From positions 1 to 64,000 of the forward strand of contig CAJTHM010000019.1 of assembly GCA_910576125.1 (NCBI GenBank): 64,000 nucleotides of DNA. The letters run 5' to 3'. Both the position numbers and the translations under genes were made by a program. Of the stretch, positions 33,680 to 43,433 are shown piece after piece; position 1 is the stretch's first letter, and the number at the start of each line of letters is the position of its first letter. Under the pieces are notes generated by a model. The model did no database searches. It had not been told where the DNA came from and saw only the letters and a program-made list of their open reading frames with translations. This DNA comes from Lachnospiraceae bacterium. Lineage in GTDB: Bacteria; Bacillota; Clostridia; Lachnospirales; Lachnospiraceae.

Positions 33680-33956
33680 ATGAAAAGGGTATTTTTGATT
33701 GTACTGGACAGCTTTGGAATCGGTGAGACGGAGGATGCGGCTTCCTGTGGCGACGTGAATGTCAACACGCTGGGGACTGTGTCCTCCAGCCCGTTCTTTT
33801 CCATGACGGCAGGCTCCCTGAATTCTCATGTACGGCCCTGGAATCGCGCCCGAAAACCTGGGCACCAGGGAGACATTCACGGACATCGGGGCCACTGTGC
33901 CGCACTGCTTTGGCATAGAGCCTGCCTTTGCGGGAGCGTCCGTGCTTCCGCCCGGG
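33680..33956 (+). pseudogene. deoB: phosphopentomutase remnant with central deletion
   Basis: Residues 1-37 from ATG 33680 (MKRVFLIVLDSFGIGETEDA, then GDVNVNTLG) are the metal-binding start of phosphopentomutase. At 33828, in another frame, GIAPENLGTRETFTDIGATV and GIEPAFAGASVL match the family C terminus. About 330 internal codons are missing and the frames no longer join, so the gene is dead. It is a clean example of internal deletion that left both ends. Confidence 0.8.
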
Positions 33957-34143
33957 AGGACGGCTGCGTCACTCCGCCTTAAGCGAATCTGCCGGGAGAA
34001 AGGGAATCTGTACGGCAGCAGAGGACGGGCTGCCTGCGGAGGAGGCTTTCCCGGCCTGACGGAACCGACGAAGCCAAGAGAAAGATGAAAAGCAGTATGG
34101 AACAAATCGCTGCTATGACATGAAAACGGAGGACAGTAAATAA

Positions 34144-35739
34144 ATGAACGATTATACGGAAGAAATAAACCGCCGCCGCACTTTTGCCATCATCTCCCAC
34201 CCGGATGCCGGCAAGACCACTCTGACGGAGAAATTCCTGCTCTACGGCGGCGCCATCAACCTGGCGGGCAGCGTCAAGGGAAAGGCTACGGCCAGACACG
34301 CGGTCTCCGACTGGATGGAGATAGAGAAGGAGAGAGGTATCTCTGTGACCTCCTCGGTACTGCAGTTCGAGTACGACGGTTACTGCATCAATATATTGGA
34401 CACGCCCGGGCATCAGGATTTCTCGGAGGATACCTACCGCACTTTGATGGCGGCGGACTCTGCCGTGATGGTGATTGATGCTTCCAAGGGCGTGGAGGCC
34501 CAGACCAGGAAGCTGTTCAAGGTCTGCGTCATGCGCAAGATCCCGATATTCACATTTATCAACAAGCTGGACCGGGATGCCAACGATACATTCGATCTGC
34601 TGGACGACATCGAGAAAGAGTTAGGAATCGCTACCTGCCCTGTGAACTGGCCTATCGGTTCGGGAAAGGAATTCAAGGGCGTCTACGACAGGGAAAAGAG
34701 ATGTGTGATTTCCTATTCTGACACGGAGAAAGGGACGAAGGAGGGGACGGCTACGGAAGTGCCCGTGGCGGAGGAGGCGAAGCTGCGGGAGCTGATCGGC
34801 GACAATGCGGCGGACAAGCTGCTGGAGGAGATAGACCTTTTGGACGGGGCAGGCGCGGAATTTGACCTGGAAGCGGTGCGGGCAGGCAATCTGACCCCGG
34901 TGTGCTTCGGTTCCGCGCTGACGAATTTCGGCGTGGAAATCTTTTTGAAGCACTTCCTGCAGATGACCACCACGCCCCTGGCCAGAAAGGCTGATATCGG
35001 TATCATAGAGCCCGCGGAGAATGCGTTCAGCGCTTTCGTGTTCAAGATTCAGGCCAATATGAACAAGGCTCACAGGGACCGCATCGCGTTCATGCGCATC
35101 TGTTCCGGCAAATTCGACGCCCAGATGGAAGTGCGGCATGTGCAGGGAGGCAAAGTCATGCGGCTTTCCCAGCCTCAGCAGATTATGGCGGACGACAGGA
35201 AGATTTTGAGTGAGGCCTATGCGGGGGATATCATCGGCGTGTTTGACCCCGGTATCTTCTCCATAGGGGACACCCTGTGCAGCCCCAAGGAGAAATTCCG
35301 GTATGAGGGCATCCCGACGTTCGCGCCGGAACATTTCGCCAGAGTGCGCCAAATCGACACCATGAAGCGCAAGCAGTTCGTAAAGGGCGTGGAGCAGATT
35401 GCCCAGGAGGGCGCCATCCAGATTTTCCAGGAATTCAATACAGGCCTGGAGGAAATCATCGTGGGCGTGGTGGGCGTGCTGCAGTTCGATGTGCTGAAGT
35501 ACCGGCTTGAGAACGAATATAACGTGGAAATCCGGCTTGAGAACCTGCCCTACGAGCATATCCGCTGGATTGAGAATAAGGACGAGGTGGACATCGAAAA
35601 GCTGACGGGCACCTCCGATATGAAAAAGGTAAAGGACATGAAGGGCAACCCGCTTCTTCTGTTCGTGAACGCATGGAGCGTCGGCATGACGCTTGACCGG
35701 AATAAAGGACTTGTCCTGGCGGAATTCAGTAAGAATTAA
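34144..35739 (+). CDS. prfC: peptide chain release factor 3
   Basis: 531 aa, full length. GTPase that recycles RF1/RF2 from the ribosome. G1 SHPDAGKTTL, G3 DTPGHQDF, G4 NKLDRD. SD GGAGGA. Confidence 0.97.
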   Translation: MNDYTEEINRRRTFAIISHPDAGKTTLTEKFLLYGGAINLAGSVKGKATARHAVSDWMEIEKERGISVTSSVLQFEYDGYCINILDTPGHQDFSEDTYRTLMAADSAVMVIDASKGVEAQTRKLFKVCVMRKIPIFTFINKLDRDANDTFDLLDDIEKELGIATCPVNWPIGSGKEFKGVYDREKRCVISYSDTEKGTKEGTATEVPVAEEAKLRELIGDNAADKLLEEIDLLDGAGAEFDLEAVRAGNLTPVCFGSALTNFGVEIFLKHFLQMTTTPLARKADIGIIEPAENAFSAFVFKIQANMNKAHRDRIAFMRICSGKFDAQMEVRHVQGGKVMRLSQPQQIMADDRKILSEAYAGDIIGVFDPGIFSIGDTLCSPKEKFRYEGIPTFAPEHFARVRQIDTMKRKQFVKGVEQIAQEGAIQIFQEFNTGLEEIIVGVVGVLQFDVLKYRLENEYNVEIRLENLPYEHIRWIENKDEVDIEKLTGTSDMKKVKDMKGNPLLLFVNAWSVGMTLDRNKGLVLAEFSKN

Positions 35740-35773
35740 AGCAGGGTGGTCCGTGGTAAAGGAGAGCGGACAG

Positions 35774-37030
35774 ATGAGTAAAAAAGCGCATGGAACAGGG
35801 CTTATGTTCCTGGCGGCGATTCTGTGTCTGGCGTGCACAGGCTGCGCGGGGATTGACTTCAGGCACGATGTCCCCAGGGATTACGCCTTGTCGGAGGAGG
35901 TCTCCGTGAGCGTTCCCGGGACGGAGGAGCCTCCCATGGAAGAAGAGACTTCCGTGGAAGAAGAGCCGGCCGTGAATTTCCTGATGGAGGAGGCTTACCC
36001 CTACGCCTGCGGGAGCCTGAGCGAGACAGAGCAGATTTGGTATCATGACATGGAGCGCATACTGGGGAGCTTCGGAGGGCAGGAGAATCTGAGCGAAGAG
36101 GGGCTTGACGCCGGGCTTGACGAGGAGAGCATCGATAAGATCTTCCAATGTGTCCTCAGCGACCATCCGGAGCTGTTCTATGTGGACGGTTATTCCTACA
36201 CGAAATATTCCAGGGGAGGTGCGATTACTGCCGTGGAGTTTTCCGGCACTTACAATGTGGACCTGGACACTGCCGTGAAGCGGGCGGAGACCATCGGGCT
36301 TGCCGCGGAGCAGATACTGGCAGGCATCGGGACAGAGGCCTCGGATTATGAAAAGGTAAAATATGTGTACGACACATTGATCTGTCAGACAGATTATGAC
36401 CTGAACGCCGAGGACAACCAGAATATCTATTCTGTGTTCGCCAACCACACCTCTGTCTGCCAGGGCTATGCCAAGGCCACCCAGTATCTGCTGAACAGGC
36501 TGGGGGTGGAGTGCGCTCTGGTCCTGGGGACGGTGGAGACCGGGGAGGGGCATGCCTGGAACCTGGTGAAAGTGGACGGGAATTATTATTACATGGACAC
36601 CACATGGGGAGATGTCTCCTACCAGATAGAGGAGAATGCCACAGAAGGAGGCGGGGGATTCTCCATGCCGGAGATCAACTATGACTACCTGAACGTGACT
36701 ACGGAGGAGCTGCTGCGCACCCATTCCATCGAGAGCGAAGTGCCCATGCCGATATGCGTTGCCATTGAAGCGAATTATTATGTGCGGGAGGGCGCTTATT
36801 TTACTTTTTACGACGAGGAGCAGATGGCGGCGCTGTTCCAGGCGGCCATAGACAGCGGCAGGCGGGATGTGACGATCAAATGCGCCGATGCCGCCTGCTA
36901 CAGTGAAATCGTAGCGGGGCTGATAGACGGACAGGAGATTTTCCGGTATCTGTCGGACGAGGAGGGCAGGATTGCCTATGCGCAGAATGAAAAACAGCTG
37001 TCCCTGACATTTTGGGTGACAAATGAGTAG
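35774..37030 (+). CDS. transglutaminase-like lipoprotein
   Basis: 418 aa from ATG 35774 (SD GGAGAG). The signal peptide GLMFLAAILCLACTGCAG ends in a loose lipobox. An acidic linker follows. Core triad: Cys in TSVCQGYAKAT, His in GEGHAWNLV, Asp in MDTTWGD. The fold and order of segments match the larger protein at 26356, so the two are paralogues. Surface role unknown. Confidence 0.87.
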   Translation: MSKKAHGTGLMFLAAILCLACTGCAGIDFRHDVPRDYALSEEVSVSVPGTEEPPMEEETSVEEEPAVNFLMEEAYPYACGSLSETEQIWYHDMERILGSFGGQENLSEEGLDAGLDEESIDKIFQCVLSDHPELFYVDGYSYTKYSRGGAITAVEFSGTYNVDLDTAVKRAETIGLAAEQILAGIGTEASDYEKVKYVYDTLICQTDYDLNAEDNQNIYSVFANHTSVCQGYAKATQYLLNRLGVECALVLGTVETGEGHAWNLVKVDGNYYYMDTTWGDVSYQIEENATEGGGGFSMPEINYDYLNVTTEELLRTHSIESEVPMPICVAIEANYYVREGAYFTFYDEEQMAALFQAAIDSGRRDVTIKCADAACYSEIVAGLIDGQEIFRYLSDEEGRIAYAQNEKQLSLTFWVTNE

Positions 37031-37045
37031 AAAGTGTGGTATACT

Positions 37046-37146
37046 ATACTGTATAACGCTGAATGCTGCCTAATGCAATCATACAATCGAACCAGTCAGC
37101 GTTATGCAGTCTGGTTTCATGGCAAGTGAAATCGTTAAGCAGTATA
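37046..37146 (+). repeat. ~100-bp inverted-repeat element, copy A
   Basis: Starts ATACTGTATAACGCTGA and ends CGTTAAGCAGTATA. Internal TCAGCGTTATGCAGT is the inverted left end (one mismatch), and GGTTTCA/TGAAATC forms a second small hairpin. Nearly identical, over its whole length, to the reverse complement of 46761-46862. Lies 16 bp after the lipoprotein stop and 39 bp before asp23. Confidence 0.85.
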
Positions 37147-37184
37147 TATTTCATATTTGAGATGCTTTTCAGGAGGATATTTTC

Positions 37185-37571
37185 ATGGGAAAAGAAATGG
37201 AGAACAGCACAGTGGTATTGAAAGCCGAGGAGAATGTGGGCATGGTGCAGATCGCCGATGACGTGGTGGCGATGATCGCATCTTTGGCGGCCACCGAGGT
37301 GGAGGGAATCAGTGCCATGGCAGGGAACATCACCAATGAGCTCATGGGCAGGGTAGGCATGAAGAAGCTGAACAAGGGCGTGAGGGTGGTGGTCACCGGG
37401 CGCAATGTGCGTGTGGATCTGGCTGTGATGATGGAGTATGGCTACAGCATTCCGGCTACCTGTCACCATGTGCAGGCGAAAGTGAAGTCGGCGATTGAGA
37501 ATATGACAGGGCTGAACTGCACGGATGTGAATATCCGCATAGCCGGTGTAAAGATTGCGGCAGTTCATTGA
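37185..37571 (+). CDS. Asp23/Gls24 envelope stress protein
   Basis: 128 aa. GMVQIADDVVAMIASLAATE and RNVRVDLAVMMEYGYSIP are the family core; soluble, no signal. SD CAGGAGG. In clostridia this (YqhY-like) gene commonly precedes nusB, as here. Confidence 0.92.
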   Translation: MGKEMENSTVVLKAEENVGMVQIADDVVAMIASLAATEVEGISAMAGNITNELMGRVGMKKLNKGVRVVVTGRNVRVDLAVMMEYGYSIPATCHHVQAKVKSAIENMTGLNCTDVNIRIAGVKIAAVH

Positions 37572-37652
37572 CTGTCTGGACGATTAGAAGGAGACGGACG
37601 CTGCAGGCTGCATGGAAGAAAATATGGCAGCCGCGCTGACGGGGGGACACAA

Positions 37653-38057
37653 ATGGGACGACATGAGCAAAGAGAGCAGGTTTTCCGGCTTTTATTCCAG
37701 GCGGAGTTTCATCCGGCGGAGGACATGCCGAGACAGATGAGGCTGTTCGTGGAGGACAATGAGGCAATCAGCTCTCAGAAAGATGCCGATTATATAGAGA
37801 CACGCTGTCAGGCTGTCTATCGGGAGATTCCCGTGATAGACAAGCTGATTGACGACAATACTGTGGGATGGGATACCAGGCGTATGGGAAAGGTAGAGCT
37901 GACGGTATTGCGTCTTGCGGTATATGAGCTGCGCTATGATGACGACATTCCCGCAGGCGTGGCCATAGATGAGGCGGTCGGAATCGCGAAAGAATACGGC
38001 CAGGAGAATTCCGGCGGTTTCGTGAACGCGATTCTCGCGAAGATTGTGAAGTTATAA
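37653..38057 (+). CDS. nusB: transcription antitermination factor NusB
   Basis: 134 aa. RHEQREQVFRLLFQAEF and the C-terminal DEAVGIAKEYGQENSGGFVN are the NusB signature (rRNA antitermination with NusE/S10). SD GGGGGG. Confidence 0.97.
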   Translation: MGRHEQREQVFRLLFQAEFHPAEDMPRQMRLFVEDNEAISSQKDADYIETRCQAVYREIPVIDKLIDDNTVGWDTRRMGKVELTVLRLAVYELRYDDDIPAGVAIDEAVGIAKEYGQENSGGFVNAILAKIVKL

Positions 38058-38091
38058 GTGTGAAAAGGTTTTGAATAGTCCATGAAATCGG

Positions 38092-39324
38092 GTGATTGAG
38101 ATTCGGAATGTCTATACTGTTGGACAATTGAATTCCTATATCAAAAATATGTTCACGCAGGATTATCTGCTGCAGCGGCTCTTTGTAAAGGGTGAGGTGA
38201 GCAACTGTAAGTACCACTCCTCGGGACATATTTATTTTACGTTAAAGGATTCCAAGGGGACCATAAGCTGCGTGATGTTCGCCGGCAGCCGTTCGGGCCT
38301 CTCTTTTCGTATGTCCGAAGGGCAGCAGGTGATCGTGGGCGGCACTGTGGACGTATATGAGCGGGATGGGAAGTACCAGCTGTATGCAAAGCAGATTCTG
38401 CTGGACGGCAGCGGGCAGCTCTACGAGAGATATGAGATGCTCAAGCGGGAACTGGAGGAATCCGGCATGTTCGCCCCGGAGTACAAGCAGCCTGTCCCCA
38501 GATTCATAAAGACGCTGGGAGTAGTGACCGCGGATACCGGCGCGGCAGTCCGGGACATCATCCAGATAGCGGGCAGGAGGAATCCCTATGTGCAGATAGT
38601 GCTCTATCCCGCCATCGTCCAGGGGGAAGCGGCCGTGCCCAGCATCGTAAAGGGCATCCGGGCGCTGACAGCCCTTGGGGTGGACGTGATGATTGTGGGC
38701 CGGGGCGGCGGCTCCATAGAGGATTTGTGGGCCTTTAACGAGAGGGAGGTGGCCCAGGCGGTGTTCGACTGCCCGGTGCCGATTATCTCGGCAGTAGGCC
38801 ATGAGACGGACACGACAATCATCGACTTCGTGGCGGATCTGCGGGCGCCCACGCCGTCAGCGGCGGCGGAACTGGCGGTGACGGATATCCGGGAGATCTG
38901 CGGGGCGCTGGATTCGGGAAGAGACACCCTGAACCGGCTGATGCAGCGGAGGATTCAGGAAAAGCGCATGCAGATTAGGCAGATGGAGCTGAAACTGAAA
39001 GTGGCGAGCCCTGCCAGCCGCATCCGGGAGCGGAAGATGACGGTGATCTCGGCTGAGGAGAGGCTGCAGGAACGGATGAAGCGGCTTCTGGAAAGGCGGC
39101 GCCATGAACTGGCAATCTATATCGAACGGATGAAAGGGCTTTCCCCGCTGGAGAAACTGGAGAGCGGCTATTCTTATGTGGAGGATGGCACAGGACGGAA
39201 TGTTCGTTCGGTAAGGCAGGTGCGGGAGGGCCAGGATGTGGCCATCCGGGTGAAGGATGGGCGGATTCAGGCGAGAGTCACCAGGATTCTGCCTTTGTCC
39301 GGACAGACGGGAGAGTTATGTTGA
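38092..39324 (+). CDS. xseA: exodeoxyribonuclease VII large subunit
   Basis: 410 aa from GTG 38092; SD weak. OB fold VKGEVSNCKYHSSGHIYFTL, catalytic region VGRGGGSIEDLWAFNE and SAVGHETDTTIIDFVADLRA, then a coiled-coil tail. Degrades single-stranded DNA together with XseB. Confidence 0.97.
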   Translation: MIEIRNVYTVGQLNSYIKNMFTQDYLLQRLFVKGEVSNCKYHSSGHIYFTLKDSKGTISCVMFAGSRSGLSFRMSEGQQVIVGGTVDVYERDGKYQLYAKQILLDGSGQLYERYEMLKRELEESGMFAPEYKQPVPRFIKTLGVVTADTGAAVRDIIQIAGRRNPYVQIVLYPAIVQGEAAVPSIVKGIRALTALGVDVMIVGRGGGSIEDLWAFNEREVAQAVFDCPVPIISAVGHETDTTIIDFVADLRAPTPSAAAELAVTDIREICGALDSGRDTLNRLMQRRIQEKRMQIRQMELKLKVASPASRIRERKMTVISAEERLQERMKRLLERRRHELAIYIERMKGLSPLEKLESGYSYVEDGTGRNVRSVRQVREGQDVAIRVKDGRIQARVTRILPLSGQTGELC

Positions 39325-39442
39325 AGAAGCTTGGCAGCGGATGGAATATCGCCATGGCATCTCTGGGATTGCGGCGGTAGCAGTCGCGGAGAGACCATTG
39401 TCAGGAGGCAGCCTGTGAAAGGGCAGGACGAGGAGAGGAAGA

Positions 39443-39679
39443 ATGGCAGAGGAGAAGAGACAGCCCGGTCTGGAGGAGAATTTCGCCAGACTGGAAGAGC
39501 TGATTGGACAACTGGACAGGGACGACATTCCGCTGGAGGAGGCGTTCAAGGCCTACAGCGAGGGGATGACGGTTCTGAAGCAGTGCAACGACCAGATAGA
39601 CAAAGTGGAGAAGCAGGTGCTCAGGCTTAACGAAGAGGGGCAGTTGGAGGAATTCGGCAATGGACGCATCAGTATTTGA
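39443..39679 (+). CDS. xseB: exodeoxyribonuclease VII small subunit
   Basis: 78 aa: FARLEELIGQLDRDDIPLEE and FKAYSEGMTVLKQCNDQID match XseB. Overlaps the ispA start by 20 bases. The 118-base gap after xseA holds no gene. Confidence 0.96.
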   Translation: MAEEKRQPGLEENFARLEELIGQLDRDDIPLEEAFKAYSEGMTVLKQCNDQIDKVEKQVLRLNEEGQLEEFGNGRISI

Positions 39680-40601
39680 AAAGAGACTGCAGCAAGAGAC
39701 GGCATACGCGGAGCGGGTGCTGCGGGAGCATCTGCCAAAGGAAGAGGGGCTTCAGGAGAAAATCATGGAGGCCATGAACTATAGCCTGCTTGCAGGCGGC
39801 AAGCGCCTGCGCCCGATCCTGATGCGGGAGACTTACCGCATGTGCGGCGGGGAGGATGGCCGTGCCATCGAGCGCTTCATGGCGGCCATCGAGATGATTC
39901 ATACCTACTCTCTGGTACACGACGATTTGCCGGCCATGGACAATGACCGTTACCGCAGGGGGAAAGAGACCACCTGGTACGTCTATGGGGAGACCATGGG
40001 CATCCTGGCCGGGGACGGTCTGCTGAACTACGCCTTTGAGACGGCAATCCGGGCGTTTCAGGAGACCGGGACGGAGGGAACGGAGGAGAGTGTTCCTGAC
40101 AGCGAAAGGCTTGCACGGCTGGAACGGGCTTCCGCAGCTTTTTCCGTGCTTGCACGGAAAGCCGGGATTTACGGCATGATCGGCGGACAGGTGGTGGATG
40201 TCATGGCCCAGGAAGAAATGAGCCAGACCAATCTTCTCTTCATTCATGCCCACAAGACCGCGGCCCTGATACAGGCGGCCATGATGGCGGGCGCGATACT
40301 GGCGGGGGCGGACAGGGAACAGGTGGCCGCCATCGAGAAATGTGCCTACAACATAGGCATCGCATTCCAGATACAGGACGACATCCTGGATGTGATCGGG
40401 GACAGCGAGGAACTGGGCAAGGCCACCGGCAGCGATGCCGCGAACCGGAAAGAAACCTACGTGACCCGGAAAGGCCTGGAGCAGGCAAAAGCGGACGTGG
40501 AGGCACTGTCCCGGGAGGCGGCCGGGATTCTGGACGGTTTTACAGGCGAGCATGAGTTCCTGAAGCAGCTGATTCTGACATTGATACACAGAAGAAAATA
40601 G
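39660..40601 (+). CDS. ispA: polyprenyl (farnesyl/geranylgeranyl) diphosphate synthase
   Basis: 313 aa. First Asp-rich motif LVHDDLPAMDND, second QIQDDILDVIGD, and GGKRLRPIL for pyrophosphate binding. Chain extension in isoprenoid synthesis; dxs follows, so the two MEP/isoprenoid genes are coupled. Confidence 0.95.
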   Translation: MDASVFEKRLQQETAYAERVLREHLPKEEGLQEKIMEAMNYSLLAGGKRLRPILMRETYRMCGGEDGRAIERFMAAIEMIHTYSLVHDDLPAMDNDRYRRGKETTWYVYGETMGILAGDGLLNYAFETAIRAFQETGTEGTEESVPDSERLARLERASAAFSVLARKAGIYGMIGGQVVDVMAQEEMSQTNLLFIHAHKTAALIQAAMMAGAILAGADREQVAAIEKCAYNIGIAFQIQDDILDVIGDSEELGKATGSDAANRKETYVTRKGLEQAKADVEALSREAAGILDGFTGEHEFLKQLILTLIHRRK

Positions 40602-40614
40602 TGGGGGCGCGGTT

Positions 40615-42489
40615 ATGTTGCTGGAGACCATAGGACAGGCGAATGACATCAAGAAAATAAAAAAGGAAGATTTGGGCAGTCTGGCACAGGAAATCAGAGA
40701 GTTCCTGATACAGACCATCAGCGTCACGGGAGGGCATCTGGGTGCGAATCTGGGAGCCGTGGAGCTGACCATGGCCCTGCATCTTTGCCTGAATCTGCCG
40801 GAGGACAAGATTATCTGGGATGTGGGGCATCAGTCCTACACCCATAAAATCCTCACCGGACGGAAAGGCGAATTCAAGACTCTGCGCCAGTTCCATGGCT
40901 TAAGCGGTTTTCCAAAGAGAAAAGAAAGTCCTTGCGACGTCTTTGACACAGGGCACAGCTCCACCTCCCTCTCCGCGGGACTGGGATTTGTGAAAGCCCG
41001 GGAGATTACAGGCGGCAGCGAGACCATCGTATCGGTCATCGGGGACGGTTCCCTGACCGGGGGCATGGCCTATGAGGCCCTGAACAATGCCGCCAAGCTG
41101 GAGACGAATTTCATCATCATTCTCAACGACAACAACATGTCCATCTCCGAAAATGTGGGGGGCATGTCAAAATATCTGAACAGCATCCGCACGGCTTCCG
41201 GCTATCTGGATCTGAAAAAAGGAATCTACAATGCCCTCCAGGGCACCAAGAGGGGAGACAGCACCATCAGCCGGATCCGCAGGGCCAAGAGCAGCTTCAA
41301 GCAGCTGGTAATCCCCGGCATGATGTTCGAGGACATGGGCATTACTTATCTGGGGCCTGTGGACGGTCATGACATCAACGCCATGGTGGCTACTATACAG
41401 GCGGCCAAGCGGGTGGAAGGTCCCGTGATGATTCATGTGCTGACGGAGAAAGGCAGAGGATACAGGCCCGCAGAGCGCCATCCCGCCAGATTTCACGGCA
41501 CGGAGCCTTTCGACATCGAGACCGGCATTCCCTCCCACCCCAGGACGGTGGCCAACTATACAGACATTTTTTCCACAGTGATGTGCAAGCTGGGACAGCG
41601 GGATGAGAAAATCGTGGCCATCACGGCCGCCATGCCGGATGGAACAGGACTGAAGCGGTTCCATAATATGTACCCGGATCGTTTTTTTGACGTTGGTATC
41701 GCGGAACAGCATGCGGTGACTTTTGCCGCGGGGCTGGCGGCGGGAGGCATGAAGCCCATCGTGGCAGTGTACTCCTCTTTCCTGCAGAGGGCCTACGACC
41801 AGATTTTACATGATGTCTGCCTGCAGAATCTGCCGGTGGTATTTGCCATAGACAGGGCCGGGCTTGTGGGCAGCGATGGGGAGACCCATCAGGGTGTCTT
41901 CGATTTCACATATCTTTCCGGTATTCCGAATATGCATATCTGTGCCCCGAAGAACAAATGGGAGCTGTCCGATATGCTGAAATTCGCGGTGGCTCTGGGC
42001 GCGCCGGTGGCAGTCCGCTACCCCAGAGGGACGGCTTACGCGGGACTGAAAGAATACAGGGAGCCTGTAAGATTAGGAAAGGCAGAGTGGATTTATAAAG
42101 AGCGGGAGATTGCGCTGTTAGCGGTGGGCAGCATGGTGAAGACCGCCGAGACCGTGCGGGACATGCTGAAAGAAAAGGGGCATCAGGTAAGCCTGATCAA
42201 TGCCAGATTCGTGAAGCCCATTGACGAGGAGGCAGTGCGTGAAGCCTGTAAGAATCATGACCTGATTGTCACCATGGAGGAGAACATGGCCTGCGGAGGC
42301 TTCGGGGAGAAAGTGCTGGCGTACATGAATGAAAACGGTCTGGAGAATCGGTTCCTTCGGATTGCGATTCCCGATGAATTCGTGGAGCATGGCAATGTGG
42401 AGCTGCTGAAGCGGCAGATTGGCATAGACGCGGAGAGCATTGTGGCGAAAATTTCCCGGGAAATCGGCGAGGCGTTGAAAGACAGATGA
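40615..42489 (+). CDS. dxs: 1-deoxy-D-xylulose-5-phosphate synthase
   Basis: 624 aa, full length. Thiamine-diphosphate motif IGDGSLTGGMAYEALNNA, GHQSYTHKILTGR at the N-terminal part, and GLVGSDGETHQGVFD in the pyrimidine domain. First step of the MEP pathway. Ends in an ATGA overlap with tlyA. Confidence 0.98.
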   Translation: MLLETIGQANDIKKIKKEDLGSLAQEIREFLIQTISVTGGHLGANLGAVELTMALHLCLNLPEDKIIWDVGHQSYTHKILTGRKGEFKTLRQFHGLSGFPKRKESPCDVFDTGHSSTSLSAGLGFVKAREITGGSETIVSVIGDGSLTGGMAYEALNNAAKLETNFIIILNDNNMSISENVGGMSKYLNSIRTASGYLDLKKGIYNALQGTKRGDSTISRIRRAKSSFKQLVIPGMMFEDMGITYLGPVDGHDINAMVATIQAAKRVEGPVMIHVLTEKGRGYRPAERHPARFHGTEPFDIETGIPSHPRTVANYTDIFSTVMCKLGQRDEKIVAITAAMPDGTGLKRFHNMYPDRFFDVGIAEQHAVTFAAGLAAGGMKPIVAVYSSFLQRAYDQILHDVCLQNLPVVFAIDRAGLVGSDGETHQGVFDFTYLSGIPNMHICAPKNKWELSDMLKFAVALGAPVAVRYPRGTAYAGLKEYREPVRLGKAEWIYKEREIALLAVGSMVKTAETVRDMLKEKGHQVSLINARFVKPIDEEAVREACKNHDLIVTMEENMACGGFGEKVLAYMNENGLENRFLRIAIPDEFVEHGNVELLKRQIGIDAESIVAKISREIGEALKDR

Positions 42490-43370
42490 AAGAACGATTG
42501 GATGTCATACTGGTAAAGCGGGGATATGCAGCGTCCAGAGAGAAAGCCAGAGCCGTTATCATGTCCGGCAATGTCTATGTGAACGGGCAGAAAGAGGACA
42601 AGGCGGGGACTTTTTTTGATGAGGCGCGCATTTCCCTGGAGGTGCGGGAGAGCGCTCTGCGGTATGTGAGCCGGGGCGGGCTGAAGCTGGAAAAGGCCAT
42701 GGACACATGGGACTTTTCCCTGGAGGAAAAGGTGTGTATGGACATCGGAGCCTCCACCGGCGGATTTACGGACTGCATGCTGCAGAAAGGGGCTGCCAAA
42801 GTATATGCCGTGGACGTAGGGCATGGGCAGCTGGCCTGGAAACTGCGAAATGACGAGAGGGTTGTCTGCATGGAGCAGACGAATTTCCGATATATGTTGC
42901 CGGAGGATATCGGGGAGCCGCTGGATTTTGCCAGCGCGGATGTCTCCTTTATCTCTCTGACAAAGATACTGATTCCCGCCAGAAATCTGCTGATGGCCGG
43001 CGGGGAGATGGTCTGCCTGGTCAAGCCTCAGTTTGAGGCCGGCAGGGAAAAGGTGGGCAAGAAAGGCGTGGTCAGGGAGCCGTCCGTCCATAAGGAGGTT
43101 ATCCGGAAAATCGTGGATTTTGCGGGGCTGATTGGATTTTGCGTGCTGCATCTGGATTATTCTCCGGTCAGAGGGCCGGAGGGGAATATCGAATATCTTC
43201 TGCACCTTAGAAAAAAGGAGGAGCCCTCTGAAGCCGTGCGGGAACTGTCCGAGCACGAGGCGGAGGAACAGCTGAAAGCGGTGCTTGAAAGCGGCGTGGG
43301 GTTATCGCGCCTGCCGCAGTGGGAGAGCCTGATAGGGGAGACGGTGGCCGCGTCCCATGCGCGCCTGTAA
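42486..43370 (+). CDS. tlyA: TlyA-family rRNA 2'-O-methyltransferase
   Basis: 294 aa. N-terminal S4 domain (RLDVILVKRGYAASREKARA), then the FtsJ-like SAM domain with DIGASTGGFTDCML and VKPQFEAGRE. Conserved between dxs and nadK in clostridia. Confidence 0.95.
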   Translation: MKERLDVILVKRGYAASREKARAVIMSGNVYVNGQKEDKAGTFFDEARISLEVRESALRYVSRGGLKLEKAMDTWDFSLEEKVCMDIGASTGGFTDCMLQKGAAKVYAVDVGHGQLAWKLRNDERVVCMEQTNFRYMLPEDIGEPLDFASADVSFISLTKILIPARNLLMAGGEMVCLVKPQFEAGREKVGKKGVVREPSVHKEVIRKIVDFAGLIGFCVLHLDYSPVRGPEGNIEYLLHLRKKEEPSEAVRELSEHEAEEQLKAVLESGVGLSRLPQWESLIGETVAASHARL

Positions 43371-43433
43371 AAGTTACGGACTTGTATGTCGTCGTATGCC
43401 CCGGGAGGGCCGGCGAATGAAAGGGTTGCGCGC

